Shown: piece by piece, positions 56,889 to 64,000 of the stretch
How the letters are laid out: every line of letters begins with the position of its first letter
Numbering within the stretch: the first letter of the stretch is position 1
Assembly (NCBI GenBank): GCA_019075865.1
Contig: JAGXAN010000001.1
Coordinates: 186,001-250,000, forward strand
DNA length: 64,000 bases
Direction: 5' to 3'
Source: Hyphomicrobiales bacterium
GTDB taxonomy: Bacteria > Pseudomonadota > Alphaproteobacteria > Rhizobiales > Beijerinckiaceae
Position numbers and translations under genes: made by a program
Notes under the pieces: generated by a model
Databases searched by the model: none
What the model was told of the DNA's origin: nothing
The model's input: only the letters and a program-made list of their open reading frames with translations

Positions 56889-57479
56889 TTGACGAATAAT
56901 CTAAGCCGCAAGGATGAAGACGCGGCACTGGTCGCAAAGGTTTCCCTCACGCGCGACCAGACAGCATTCGCGCAGCTTTATGACTTTTATGCGCCGCGCA
57001 TCCTTTCATTCTTGATTCGCCTGCGCATGCCGCGCACACTTGCCGAAGACGTGACCCAGGATGTGATGGCGACGCTCTGGCGCAAGCCCCACCTTTATGA
57101 CGCCAGCAAATCGTCGCTTGCCACCTGGCTATATCGTGTCGCCCGCAACCGTCGCATCGATCTCGCCCGCCGCGAGCGCCTTCAGCCATCGGGGGACAAT
57201 TTTGACCCCGACCGCGTCGAGGAAGGCATGGGAATGGATACGTCCATGGACGGCGCGCTGGACGCGGGCGAGCGCGAGCAAAAACTGCGCCAGGTGCTGC
57301 AAACCCTGCCGCCGGAGCAATTGACCCTCGTGCGCCTCGCGTTTTATGAAGCATTGACGCATTCGCAGATTGCGGCCCAAACTAAGCTGCCGATAGGCAC
57401 GGTTAAATCAAGGTTGCGGCTGGCATTCTCGCGCCTGCGCCGCGCCCTCGAAGCGGCTGGCACCGACAAATTTGAATAA
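56889..57479 (+). CDS. RNA polymerase sigma factor, ECF type
   Basis: A 196-residue sigma-70 family factor with region 2 (AFAQLYDFYAPRILSFLIRLRM, AEDVTQDVMATLWRKPHLYDASKSSLATWLYRVARNRRIDLARRE) and region 4 (LPPEQLTLVRLAFYEALTHSQIAAQTKLPIGTVKSRLRLAFSRLR). It belongs to the ECF group of about 190 residues. The start is a TTG at 56889: an in-frame stop lies directly upstream, no ATG follows in the first 30 codons, and GGCGGA is well placed. No anti-sigma gene (such as chrR) follows; the next gene is a quinone oxidoreductase 24 bases away, apparently in the same operon. Confidence 0.9.
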   Translation: MTNNLSRKDEDAALVAKVSLTRDQTAFAQLYDFYAPRILSFLIRLRMPRTLAEDVTQDVMATLWRKPHLYDASKSSLATWLYRVARNRRIDLARRERLQPSGDNFDPDRVEEGMGMDTSMDGALDAGEREQKLRQVLQTLPPEQLTLVRLAFYEALTHSQIAAQTKLPIGTVKSRLRLAFSRLRRALEAAGTDKFE

Positions 57480-57503
57480 AACGGAAATAAGTGGGGAAAA
57501 AAC

Positions 57504-58478
57504 ATGCAGGCGGTAATGTGCAATAGCTATGGGCCAGCTTCCAGTCTGACGATTGAGGATATTGCCGCGCCGAGCCCCGGCCCCGGTGAAATTCTGGTGG
57601 ATGTCGCTTATGTCGGCCTCAATTTCTTCGACACGCTGATCATCGAAAACAAATATCAGGTCAAACCGCCGCTGCCATTTTCACCGGCTTCGGAATTTTC
57701 CGGCCACATCCGCGCGTTGGGTGCGGGCGTCACCGGCTTTGCCATCGGCCAACCGGTTGCCGGCTTCATCGGTTATGGCGCCGCAAGGGCGCAAGTGTGC
57801 TGCCCAAGCCATCAGATCGTGGCTTTGCCCGAGGGCCTGTCCCTCGAAAAAGCTGCCGGCTTGTTTGTTACTTACGGCACCACCCTGCATGCGTTGAAGC
57901 AGCGCGGGCATTTGCGCAAGGGTGAGACGCTGGCGGTTCTGGGCGCTTCGGGCGGCGTGGGTCTGGCGGCGGTGGAAATTGGCCATGCGATGGGCGCGCG
58001 TGTCATCGCTTGCGCATCATCGCCCGAAAAACTGGCCTTTGCCCGCAAGGCAGGTGCCGATGAGGGCATCGATTATCACACCAGTGATTTAAAAGACGCG
58101 CTGAAAGCGGCCACCAATGGCCGCGGCGTTGACGTGATCTATGATCCGGTGGGCGGTGCACTGACCGAGAGTGCCCTGCGTGCCATTGCCTGGGCGGGCC
58201 GCCTGCTGGTGATCGGCTTTGCCGCTGGTGAAATTCCGCGCATCCCGCTCAATCTGGCACTGCTCAAGGGCTGCGATATTGTCGGTGTTTTCTGGGGTGA
58301 TTTTGTGCGCCGCGAACCGGCGCTGCATCAGGAGAACATGCGCGAGATTTTCAACATGGTGCGCGATGGCGCCATTTCCGCACATATCCACAAGATTTTT
58401 CCGTTGAGCGGGATTGCCGAAGCTTTGGGCGTTCTCACCCGTCGCGAGGCGCTCGGCAAGGTATTGCTGAAACTCTAG
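57504..58478 (+). CDS. NADPH:quinone oxidoreductase family protein (MDR superfamily)
   Basis: A 324-residue medium-chain reductase without the zinc-binding cysteines. It has the substrate-domain motif GEILVDVAYVGLNFFDTLI, the nucleotide-binding GASGGVGLAAVEIGHAMGARVIA and DVIYDPVGG. Family members reduce quinones, enones or acyl-CoA derivatives with NADPH. It follows the ECF sigma gene by 24 bases, so may belong to its regulon. Its TAG abuts the opposed stop of the SDHAF4 gene as TAGCTA. Confidence 0.88.
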   Translation: MQAVMCNSYGPASSLTIEDIAAPSPGPGEILVDVAYVGLNFFDTLIIENKYQVKPPLPFSPASEFSGHIRALGAGVTGFAIGQPVAGFIGYGAARAQVCCPSHQIVALPEGLSLEKAAGLFVTYGTTLHALKQRGHLRKGETLAVLGASGGVGLAAVEIGHAMGARVIACASSPEKLAFARKAGADEGIDYHTSDLKDALKAATNGRGVDVIYDPVGGALTESALRAIAWAGRLLVIGFAAGEIPRIPLNLALLKGCDIVGVFWGDFVRREPALHQENMREIFNMVRDGAISAHIHKIFPLSGIAEALGVLTRREALGKVLLKL

Positions 58479-58730
58479 CTAAAAATCGTAGGCTATGCCC
58501 TTCACTTCCCAATCGCCATAACGCACCGGCTCAAGCCCGCCACGTCCGTTGATTTCATCATTGGCCTTGGTTGCAACTGCGGTTTGCGCGGCCCGGCGCT
58601 GCTCGGCTTCTTCGAGCGCGCGCCGTGCCGCAGCGGTCAACGTGCGGGGCTGGGTGCCCGCAGGCGCACTATTGTCGGCAGTTTCATGGCTTTGCATCGC
58701 CTCGACACCTTGCAATTTATCATTCACCAT
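58479..58730 (-). CDS. succinate dehydrogenase assembly factor 4 homologue (DUF1674)
   Basis: An 83-residue protein: a disordered Gln/Thr/Ala-rich N-terminus, a basic helix (TAAARRALEEAEQRRAAQT), and the conserved DUF1674/SDHAF4 end NGRGGLEPVRYGDWEVKG then IAYDF. In mitochondria and bacteria this family helps assemble SdhA with its FAD. A second ATG at 58697 (MQSHETAD) has a GAGG box and may be the true start. It is convergent with the quinone oxidoreductase and divergent from rsmB. No sdh genes are nearby. Confidence 0.9.
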   Translation of the reverse strand: MVNDKLQGVEAMQSHETADNSAPAGTQPRTLTAAARRALEEAEQRRAAQTAVATKANDEINGRGGLEPVRYGDWEVKGIAYDF

Positions 58731-58973
58731 CGCACATAACCCTTAGTCCTGAAGTCATTCTCGGGATCAACGAGAATCAGCCGCCATGCCAGCATCGACC
58801 ACGCCAAAATCGACCAGCCGGGAAGGGTCTCTCACCACCATTCTTACTGCAATTGGTTATTGAAACCAAATGCCGAGCGGACAGACACCCATTGACCGGA
58901 ATATGACCCAATTGTTTCATCCATCAGAGGCCTTAAGTGGTGCACCGGCGCAATGTTCGCAAGTGGGGTCGCC

Positions 58974-60395
58974 ATGAAGCCGCCTGCGATTCCGGCATCC
59001 AAAAAACCGGCCATTGCCAAGGGCCAGCGCGTGCGCCTGAGCGAGGGCGAAAAACAGGCGCAGGAACTGGCCGCCAGCACTTATCCCGGCCTGCCCGCGC
59101 GCATGGCTGCGGTGGCGCTCATCGCGGAAATGGCATCGGGCGGCGCCGAAGAGCGCTTTGCCGGCGAAGTCATTCATCCCAAAATGCTGCCGCTGGAGCC
59201 GCGTGACCGGGCTCTGGCGCGTTCGATTGCCATCGCCTCCACCCGCCATCTGGGCACCATTCGCCGGGTTCTTGGCAAATTGCTGGAACGCGGTCTGCCC
59301 AAGGGCGCAGGCCAGCTTGAGGCGATCCTGATTTGTGCGGCGGCGCAAATTCTCTATCTCGACGTTCCAGACCACGCCGCCGTTGACCTTGCGGTGCGCG
59401 GCGTGCGCCTCGACCCAAAAACTGCCGCCTTTGCGGCCATGGTCAATGGCGTTTTGCGCAATCTGGCCCGTCAACGGCAAGAATTGACCGCCGATTGCAC
59501 GCCGCTCGCGACCGACACCCCCAATTGGCTGGCGCTGCGCTGGCGCAAGAATTATGGCGATGCTGCTGCCGAAGCCATTGCCAAGGCGCATGGTGACGAA
59601 CCCACGCTGGACATTACCGTCAAGCGCGACCCAGAGCATTGGGCGCAGGTTCTGGGTGGCATCGTTACGCCCACCGGCTCGGTGCGGCTGCGCGATCATA
59701 CCGCCATCGCGGATCTGCCCGGCTATGAGGCCGGCGAATGGTGGGTGCAGGATGCGGCAGCGGCCATCCCGGCGCGCCTGCTGCATGTCGCCCCCGGTAT
59801 GCGGGTGGCGGATTTATGCGCGGCTCCCGGTGGCAAGACCGCGCAACTGGCGGCAGCCGGAGCCGATGTCACGGCGGTCGATCGCTCGGCGGAACGGCTG
59901 AAGCGGTTATCGATCAATATGGAGCGGCTGAATTTGCAGGTCGAAAGCCTTGTCGCCGATGTCGCCAATTTCAAGGCGGCGCCCTTTGATGCGATTCTGG
60001 TGGATGCGCCGTGCCTGGCAACCGGCACCATCCGCCGTCACCCCGATGTCGCCTGGACCAAGCGCTCGGGCGATATCGCCACGCTGGTGCAATTGCAGAC
60101 GCGGATTTTGGACCGCGCCGCGCTGCTGCTGCGCCCGGGCGGGCGAATGGTTTATTGCACCTGCTCGCTGGAGCCGGAGGAGGGCGAAATGCAGATTGCG
60201 GCATTGCTGCGCCGCAATCCCGATCTGATCCGCGATCCGATCGACGCCGCCGAAGTCGGGGGCTTGCAGGAATGCCTGAATGCGTCGGGTGAATGGCGCA
60301 GCCTGCCCTTTCACATGCAGGCGAGCGAGCCGCGCCTGTCCGGCCTCGATGGCTTTTTTGCCGCCCGCCTGGTTCGCAAAGGCGAAGTTCAGTGA
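58974..60395 (+). CDS. rsmB: 16S rRNA m5C967 methyltransferase RsmB
   Basis: A 473-residue enzyme with an N-terminal NusB-like domain (AVALIAEMASGGAEERFAG, DRALARSIAIASTRHLGTIRRVL) and a C-terminal Fmu/NOL1-NOP2 methyltransferase. It has the SAM motif VADLCAAPGGKTAQLA, DAPCLATGTIRRHPD and the catalytic Cys region MVYCTCSLEPEEGE. The start at 58974 is the ATG of MKPPAIP; another at 58953 is in frame. The pair rsmB-heparinase II/III is conserved in Rhizobiales, supporting the assignment. The 243-base upstream gap has no other gene. Confidence 0.94.
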   Translation: MKPPAIPASKKPAIAKGQRVRLSEGEKQAQELAASTYPGLPARMAAVALIAEMASGGAEERFAGEVIHPKMLPLEPRDRALARSIAIASTRHLGTIRRVLGKLLERGLPKGAGQLEAILICAAAQILYLDVPDHAAVDLAVRGVRLDPKTAAFAAMVNGVLRNLARQRQELTADCTPLATDTPNWLALRWRKNYGDAAAEAIAKAHGDEPTLDITVKRDPEHWAQVLGGIVTPTGSVRLRDHTAIADLPGYEAGEWWVQDAAAAIPARLLHVAPGMRVADLCAAPGGKTAQLAAAGADVTAVDRSAERLKRLSINMERLNLQVESLVADVANFKAAPFDAILVDAPCLATGTIRRHPDVAWTKRSGDIATLVQLQTRILDRAALLLRPGGRMVYCTCSLEPEEGEMQIAALLRRNPDLIRDPIDAAEVGGLQECLNASGEWRSLPFHMQASEPRLSGLDGFFAARLVRKGEVQ

Positions 60396-60411
60396 ATTTG
60401 ACCTGTTAGGG

Positions 60412-60427
60412 TTAATCATTCTTGAAC
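60412..60427 (+). promoter_or_regulatory. CtrA-like binding site upstream of the heparinase gene
   Basis: TTAA-N7-TGAAC differs by one base from the alphaproteobacterial CtrA consensus TTAA-N7-TTAAC, and lies 76 bases before the next gene. Cell-cycle control is plausible but unsupported beyond the motif match. Confidence 0.2.
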
Positions 60428-60502
60428 GCGGCCCATCTATAGTTCATTCAAATTCAACGAAAGGCGCCGGTTCTGCATGCGCTCGTTTCAGGGAAATCGG
60501 GT

Positions 60503-62209
60503 GTGAATCCACCTCGTCTGGTTAGAAGTTTGCGGTTGGGCCTGCGCGTGTCGCGCATTGGGTTGGACTATGGCATGGGTGCGGCTCTGGCTCAGGTGCA
60601 GGCCGCAGCCGGCGTGTTCACGCGCCATCCAAACCGCTTTCTCATTGCCCCGCAGGACATTCGCACCGCGGACCCGACAAGGGCTTCCGATTTTCATGCA
60701 GGCTATTTTGTCTTTGCCGGCCGCGCGGTGGAATGCGGCACGCAATCGCCGTTTGCGGTGGAGCCGCCCTCAAGCGAATGGGAAAACGCGCTGCTGGGCT
60801 TTAGCTGGTTGCGGCATTTACGCGCCGCCAAAACCGAGAGCGCTCGTATAGACGCACAAAATCTGGTGCATGAATTCATTCGAAGCCCCATGTCGCGCAT
60901 GCCGGTCTCGGGCCATGCTCAAATCGCGGCGCGGCGGCTGATTAGCCTGCTGTGCCAATCGCCCATGCTGCTGGAGGAGGCCGATCACGGCTTTTACTAC
61001 CAGCTTTTGGTCTATATCCACCATTTGCAGCGAAGCCTGATCCGCGCCCTGGCGCAGCCGATGACCGATTGCGACCGCCTGATGGTCGCGCTCGCGCTCG
61101 CCTATTACGGTCTGTGTGTGGAAGTGCCGCCAAATGTCACCAAACGCTCGATAGCCCGCCTGCGCCGCGAATTGAAGCGCCAGATGTTGCCCGATGGCGG
61201 CCATATGAGCCGCAACCCTGCCTTTATGCTGGAATTGCTGCTTGAACTTTTGCCGCTGCGGCAGGTGTTCGTGGCCCGTGGCCAGCCCGCCCCGCCCGAA
61301 TTGATGGGCGCGATTGACCGCATGGTGCCAATGCTGCGCATGTTTCGTCACGGCGATGGCACGCTGGCGCTATTCAATGGCATGGGAGTGACGCCGCCCG
61401 ACAATCTGGCGGCCGTGCTTGCCTATGATGAAGGACGCGACCAGCCCATCCTCAACGCCCGCTACTCGGGCTATCAGCGGCTGCAGGGCGGTAATTCAGT
61501 CCTGATTATGGACGCCGGGCCACCGCCCCTTGCCAACGCCTCGGGCCTCGCCCACGCAGGTGCGCTGAGCTTTGAATTTTCGGACGGCGATGCCCGGGTC
61601 ATTATCAATTGCGGGGTTCCGGAACTTGGCTCGCGCAGCCTGCGCGCCGCCGCGCGAGCCAGTGCCGCCCATTCGACGCTGATATTGAATGACACGTCCA
61701 ACGCGGTTTTTGCGCGTAACCAGGGTCTGGAGCGTTACCTTTCCGGGCAGGTTATCTCCGGCCCGCATTCGACCAGCGTGCTGCGCGAGGAAAAAGACGA
61801 TCTCGTGCAAATCCGCGCAACGCAGGACGGTTACCGCCGCCAATTTGGCCTCATGCACACCCGCCGCATGGCGCTGACCCATGATGGCCATACGCTATGG
61901 GGCAATGACCAACTCACCTTTGCCAGCAAGGCCAGCAAGCCGCTCAACCTGCCATTTGCCCTGCGCTTCCACCTGCATCCGGATGTTCAGGTGAGGCTGG
62001 CCAACGAGGGCACCACCGCCTTGCTGCAATTGCCCAACAAGCACGTCTGGCGCTTCGAAGCCGGTGGCCTGCCGCTGGCGCTGGAAGAGAGCATGCTGTT
62101 TGCTGCGCCCACCGGGCCACGGCCGACGCGCCAGATTGTCATTCACGCCATTGCCGAGGCCGAGATGCAATTATCATGGTCCTTGTCGCGCGTGGAAGTC
62201 CGTGCTTGA
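60503..62209 (+). CDS. heparinase II/III family protein
   Basis: A 568-residue protein of the heparinase II/III-like family, with an alpha-helical N-terminal half (for example LLCQSPMLLEEADHGFYYQLLVYIHHLQRSLIRALAQ and GGHMSRNPAFMLELLLELLPLRQVF) and a C-terminal beta-sandwich (LANASGLAHAGALSFEFSDGDARVIINCG, GLMHTRRMALTHDGHTLWGNDQLTF). Those segments are named to mark domains; the catalytic set is not certain. The gene lies after rsmB in Rhizobiales generally, and its role there is unknown. The start is a GTG at 60503 after GGGAAA. Confidence 0.85.
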   Translation: MNPPRLVRSLRLGLRVSRIGLDYGMGAALAQVQAAAGVFTRHPNRFLIAPQDIRTADPTRASDFHAGYFVFAGRAVECGTQSPFAVEPPSSEWENALLGFSWLRHLRAAKTESARIDAQNLVHEFIRSPMSRMPVSGHAQIAARRLISLLCQSPMLLEEADHGFYYQLLVYIHHLQRSLIRALAQPMTDCDRLMVALALAYYGLCVEVPPNVTKRSIARLRRELKRQMLPDGGHMSRNPAFMLELLLELLPLRQVFVARGQPAPPELMGAIDRMVPMLRMFRHGDGTLALFNGMGVTPPDNLAAVLAYDEGRDQPILNARYSGYQRLQGGNSVLIMDAGPPPLANASGLAHAGALSFEFSDGDARVIINCGVPELGSRSLRAAARASAAHSTLILNDTSNAVFARNQGLERYLSGQVISGPHSTSVLREEKDDLVQIRATQDGYRRQFGLMHTRRMALTHDGHTLWGNDQLTFASKASKPLNLPFALRFHLHPDVQVRLANEGTTALLQLPNKHVWRFEAGGLPLALEESMLFAAPTGPRPTRQIVIHAIAEAEMQLSWSLSRVEVRA

Positions 62210-62373
62210 ATTAAGGGCGCGCGAGGGTTGACGGATGTGCCAGGCTAATCCATCTGCCTTGAGCGGGATGGCCCGCCGTTCCCATGCGCAAGCAGCCGAT
62301 CCGAAGTCATCCAAACGATAATCCCAACCCTTCGACAATCCCAGCCCTTTGACAATTTATTGACGAGAACCCC

Positions 62374-63591
62374 ATGACAGCGCTTAGCCAGTCCAAGCCG
62401 AAAGCCCCGCGCGCCAGCGCCTTCGATTTTGTCGATCCCTTCCATTTCGCGGCGCAATTGAGCGAAGACGAGCGGATGATTGCGGAAACCGCGCGCGCCT
62501 TTGCGCAGGATAGGTTGATGCCCCGCATCGAGCAGGCCTATCTGAATGAGACCGTCGACCGCGAAATTTTTGCGGAAATGGGCAAAATTGGCCTGTTGGG
62601 CGTGACCGTGCCGGAGGAATATGGCGGCGTTGGTGCCAATTACGTATCCTATGGACTGGTTGCCCGTGAGATCGAGCGGGTCGATTCAGGCTACCGTTCG
62701 ATGATGAGCGTGCAATCTTCCCTCGTCATGTATCCAATTTACGCCTATGGCGATGAAAATCAGCGCATGAAATATCTGCCCAAGCTCGCCTCGGGTGAAT
62801 GGGTTGGTTGCTTTGGCCTGACCGAGCCGGAGGCTGGCTCCGACCCCGCCGGCATGGTGACCCGCGCCGAAAAGACCGCGACCGGTTATCGCCTCAATGG
62901 CGCGAAAATGTGGATTTCCAACGCACCGATTGCGGACGTCTTTGTCGTCTGGGCCAAATCCACGGCGCATAAGGATGAAATCCGCGGGTTCATCCTCGAG
63001 AAGGGCATGAAAGGTCTGAGCGCACCCAAGATCGAGGGCAAGCTCTCGCTGCGCGCTTCGGTCACCGGTGAAATCGTGATGGTGGATGTCGATGTGCCCG
63101 AATCGGCACTGCTGCCCAATGTCTCTGGCCTCAAGGGCCCGTTCGGATGCCTCAATCGCGCCCGCTTTGGCATTAGCTGGGGCGTCATGGGCGCGGCGGA
63201 AGACTGCTTCCTGCGTGCCCGGTCTTACACTTTGGAGCGCAAGCAGTTCAAGCGCCCGCTGGCGGCAACGCAATTGGTGCAGAAGAAACTGGCCGACATG
63301 CAGACCGAGATCGCGCTGGGCCTGCAAGCCTGCCTGCGCGTCGGCCGACTGATGGATGAAGGTGCCAGTGCACCGGAAATGATTTCCATCATCAAACGCA
63401 ATAATTGCGGCAAAGCGCTCGACATTGCCCGGCAAAGTCGTGACATGCACGGCGGCAATGGCATTGCCAGCGGTTATCATGTCATGCGCCACGCGCAAAA
63501 CCTCGAAACCGTCAACACGTATGAGGGCACCCATGACGTGCATGCCCTGATCCTGGGGCGGGCGATCACTGGCATTCAGGCGTTTTTTTGA
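62374..63591 (+). CDS. gcdH: glutaryl-CoA dehydrogenase
   Basis: An FAD acyl-CoA dehydrogenase that converts glutaryl-CoA to crotonyl-CoA in lysine and tryptophan catabolism. The 405-residue protein shows [19 protein letters not shown], with the GCDH-type arginine, [35 protein letters not shown] and the catalytic Glu in [22 protein letters not shown]. The start is the ATG at 62374. A CoA-transferase gene follows within 2 bases, consistent with a glutarate-degradation pair. Confidence 0.94.
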   Translation: MTALSQSKPKAPRASAFDFVDPFHFAAQLSEDERMIAETARAFAQDRLMPRIEQAYLNETVDREIFAEMGKIGLLGVTVPEEYGGVGANYVSYGLVAREIERVDSGYRSMMSVQSSLVMYPIYAYGDENQRMKYLPKLASGEWVGCFGLTEPEAGSDPAGMVTRAEKTATGYRLNGAKMWISNAPIADVFVVWAKSTAHKDEIRGFILEKGMKGLSAPKIEGKLSLRASVTGEIVMVDVDVPESALLPNVSGLKGPFGCLNRARFGISWGVMGAAEDCFLRARSYTLERKQFKRPLAATQLVQKKLADMQTEIALGLQACLRVGRLMDEGASAPEMISIIKRNNCGKALDIARQSRDMHGGNGIASGYHVMRHAQNLETVNTYEGTHDVHALILGRAITGIQAFF

Positions 63592-63592
63592 G

Positions 63593-64000
63593 ATGACTAC
63601 GAAACAGGAACCGCCCTTGACGGGCATAAAGGTGCTGGAACTGGCCCGAATTCTGGCCGGTCCCTGGTGCGGGCAAGTGCTGGCGGACCTGGGTGCAGAT
63701 GTCGTCAAAGTGGAACGCAGCGGCGTCGGCGACGACACGCGAAGCTGGGGCCCGCCGTTTTTGGAAACGGCGGAGGGAACCCGCGCCGAAGCCGCCTATT
63801 ACCACGGTTGCAACCGTGGCAAGCGTTGCGTCGAAGCCGATTTTGAAACCCCCGAAGGGCGCGAGATCGTCCGCCGCCTCGCCGTCCATGCCGATGTGCT
63901 GATCGAGAATTTCAAGGTGGGTGGCCTCGCAAGGTTTGGCCTTGATTATGAGAGCCTGCGGGCGATCAACCCCAAACTGATTTATTGCTCGGTCACGGGC
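63593..64000 (+). CDS. class III (CaiB/BaiF) CoA-transferase, N-terminal part (runs off the right edge)
   Basis: From the ATG at 63593, 136 codons run open to the window end. The start LTGIKVLELARILAGPWCGQVLADLGADVVKVER is the class III CoA-transferase signature, followed by GDDTRSWGPPF and ADVLIENFKVGGLARFGLDYE. The catalytic Asp lies beyond the edge. It begins 2 bases after gcdH stops, so the enzyme likely makes glutaryl-CoA from glutarate with succinyl-CoA as donor (the SUGCT-type reaction); this is inference from context. The C-terminus is missing only because of the window. Confidence 0.9.
   Translation, partial: MTTKQEPPLTGIKVLELARILAGPWCGQVLADLGADVVKVERSGVGDDTRSWGPPFLETAEGTRAEAAYYHGCNRGKRCVEADFETPEGREIVRRLAVHADVLIENFKVGGLARFGLDYESLRAINPKLIYCSVTG

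Noticed and set aside
1-64000. tRNA, rRNA, insertion sequences, integrases or phage genes
   Set aside because: I scanned intergenic regions and frames for these and saw no cloverleaf, terminal repeat or recombinase motif; a short tRNA could still be missed by eye.

Overview
The window comes from a high-GC alphaproteobacterium, probably Hyphomicrobiales (Rhizobiales) or a near relative. The signs are the ChvI-ChvG-short HprK-PTS IIA-HPr series, a rhizobial-type AccD that has lost most of its zinc-finger cysteines, 5-aminolevulinate synthase (C4 haem pathway), rimP-nusA-ylxR-infB-rbfA-truB, an rsmB-heparinase II/III pair, a DUF1674/SDHAF4 protein and an IalB-like protein. I cannot name the genus. 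I saw no tRNA or rRNA genes, CRISPR arrays, transposases, integrases or phage genes.

Layout. 1-9.8 kb: 5' part of glnD (leftward), then aceE-aceF-lpdA (pyruvate dehydrogenase with a homodimeric E1 and an E3 that carries its own lipoyl domain), trpA, accD, folC. 9.8-13.2 kb: AT-rich intergenic DNA, a small secreted protein, and three periplasmic proteins of the kind that accompany PQQ dehydrogenases: a SoxYZ-like carrier, a metallo-beta-lactamase-fold hydrolase and a CxxxCW protein. 13.3-20.3 kb: hemA, an esterase/nitrilase/SDR run, purU, and a divergent L,D-transpeptidase/MepA pair. 20.3-24.4 kb: a coiled-coil membrane protein, an orphan ccmB coupled to a ThDP enzyme, and a glycine-rich small membrane protein. 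24.6-26.7 kb: two tandem YncE-like beta-propellers, again of the quinoprotein-associated type. 26.7-35 kb: rdgB-rph, MarR plus ABC exporter, mmsB, lemA with two TPM proteins, pobA. 35-42.3 kb: the rimP-to-truB transcription/translation operon behind a terminator-like leader. 42.3-48.5 kb: pckA, a HugZ-like flavoprotein, chvI-chvG-hprK-EIIA-HPr. 48.7-55.1 kb: gltB, gltD. 55.1-64 kb: mutM, an IalB-like protein, an ECF sigma factor, a quinone oxidoreductase, SDHAF4, rsmB, heparinase, gcdH and a truncated class III CoA-transferase.

How the parts fit. Housekeeping blocks (PDH, trp/acc/fol, nus/inf, glt) alternate with small accessory groups. The most unusual content is a set of five quinoprotein-associated periplasmic proteins in two places 11 kb apart, with no PQQ dehydrogenase or cytochrome c in the window, plus an uncharacterised small exported protein next to them. 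The PDH cluster looks like the betaproteobacterial type and lies directly upstream of trpA where trpB is expected, which suggests insertion or rearrangement. The ChvG/ChvI-HprK-PTS block lies close to pckA, and GltBD and GlnD supply nitrogen assimilation and its PII control.
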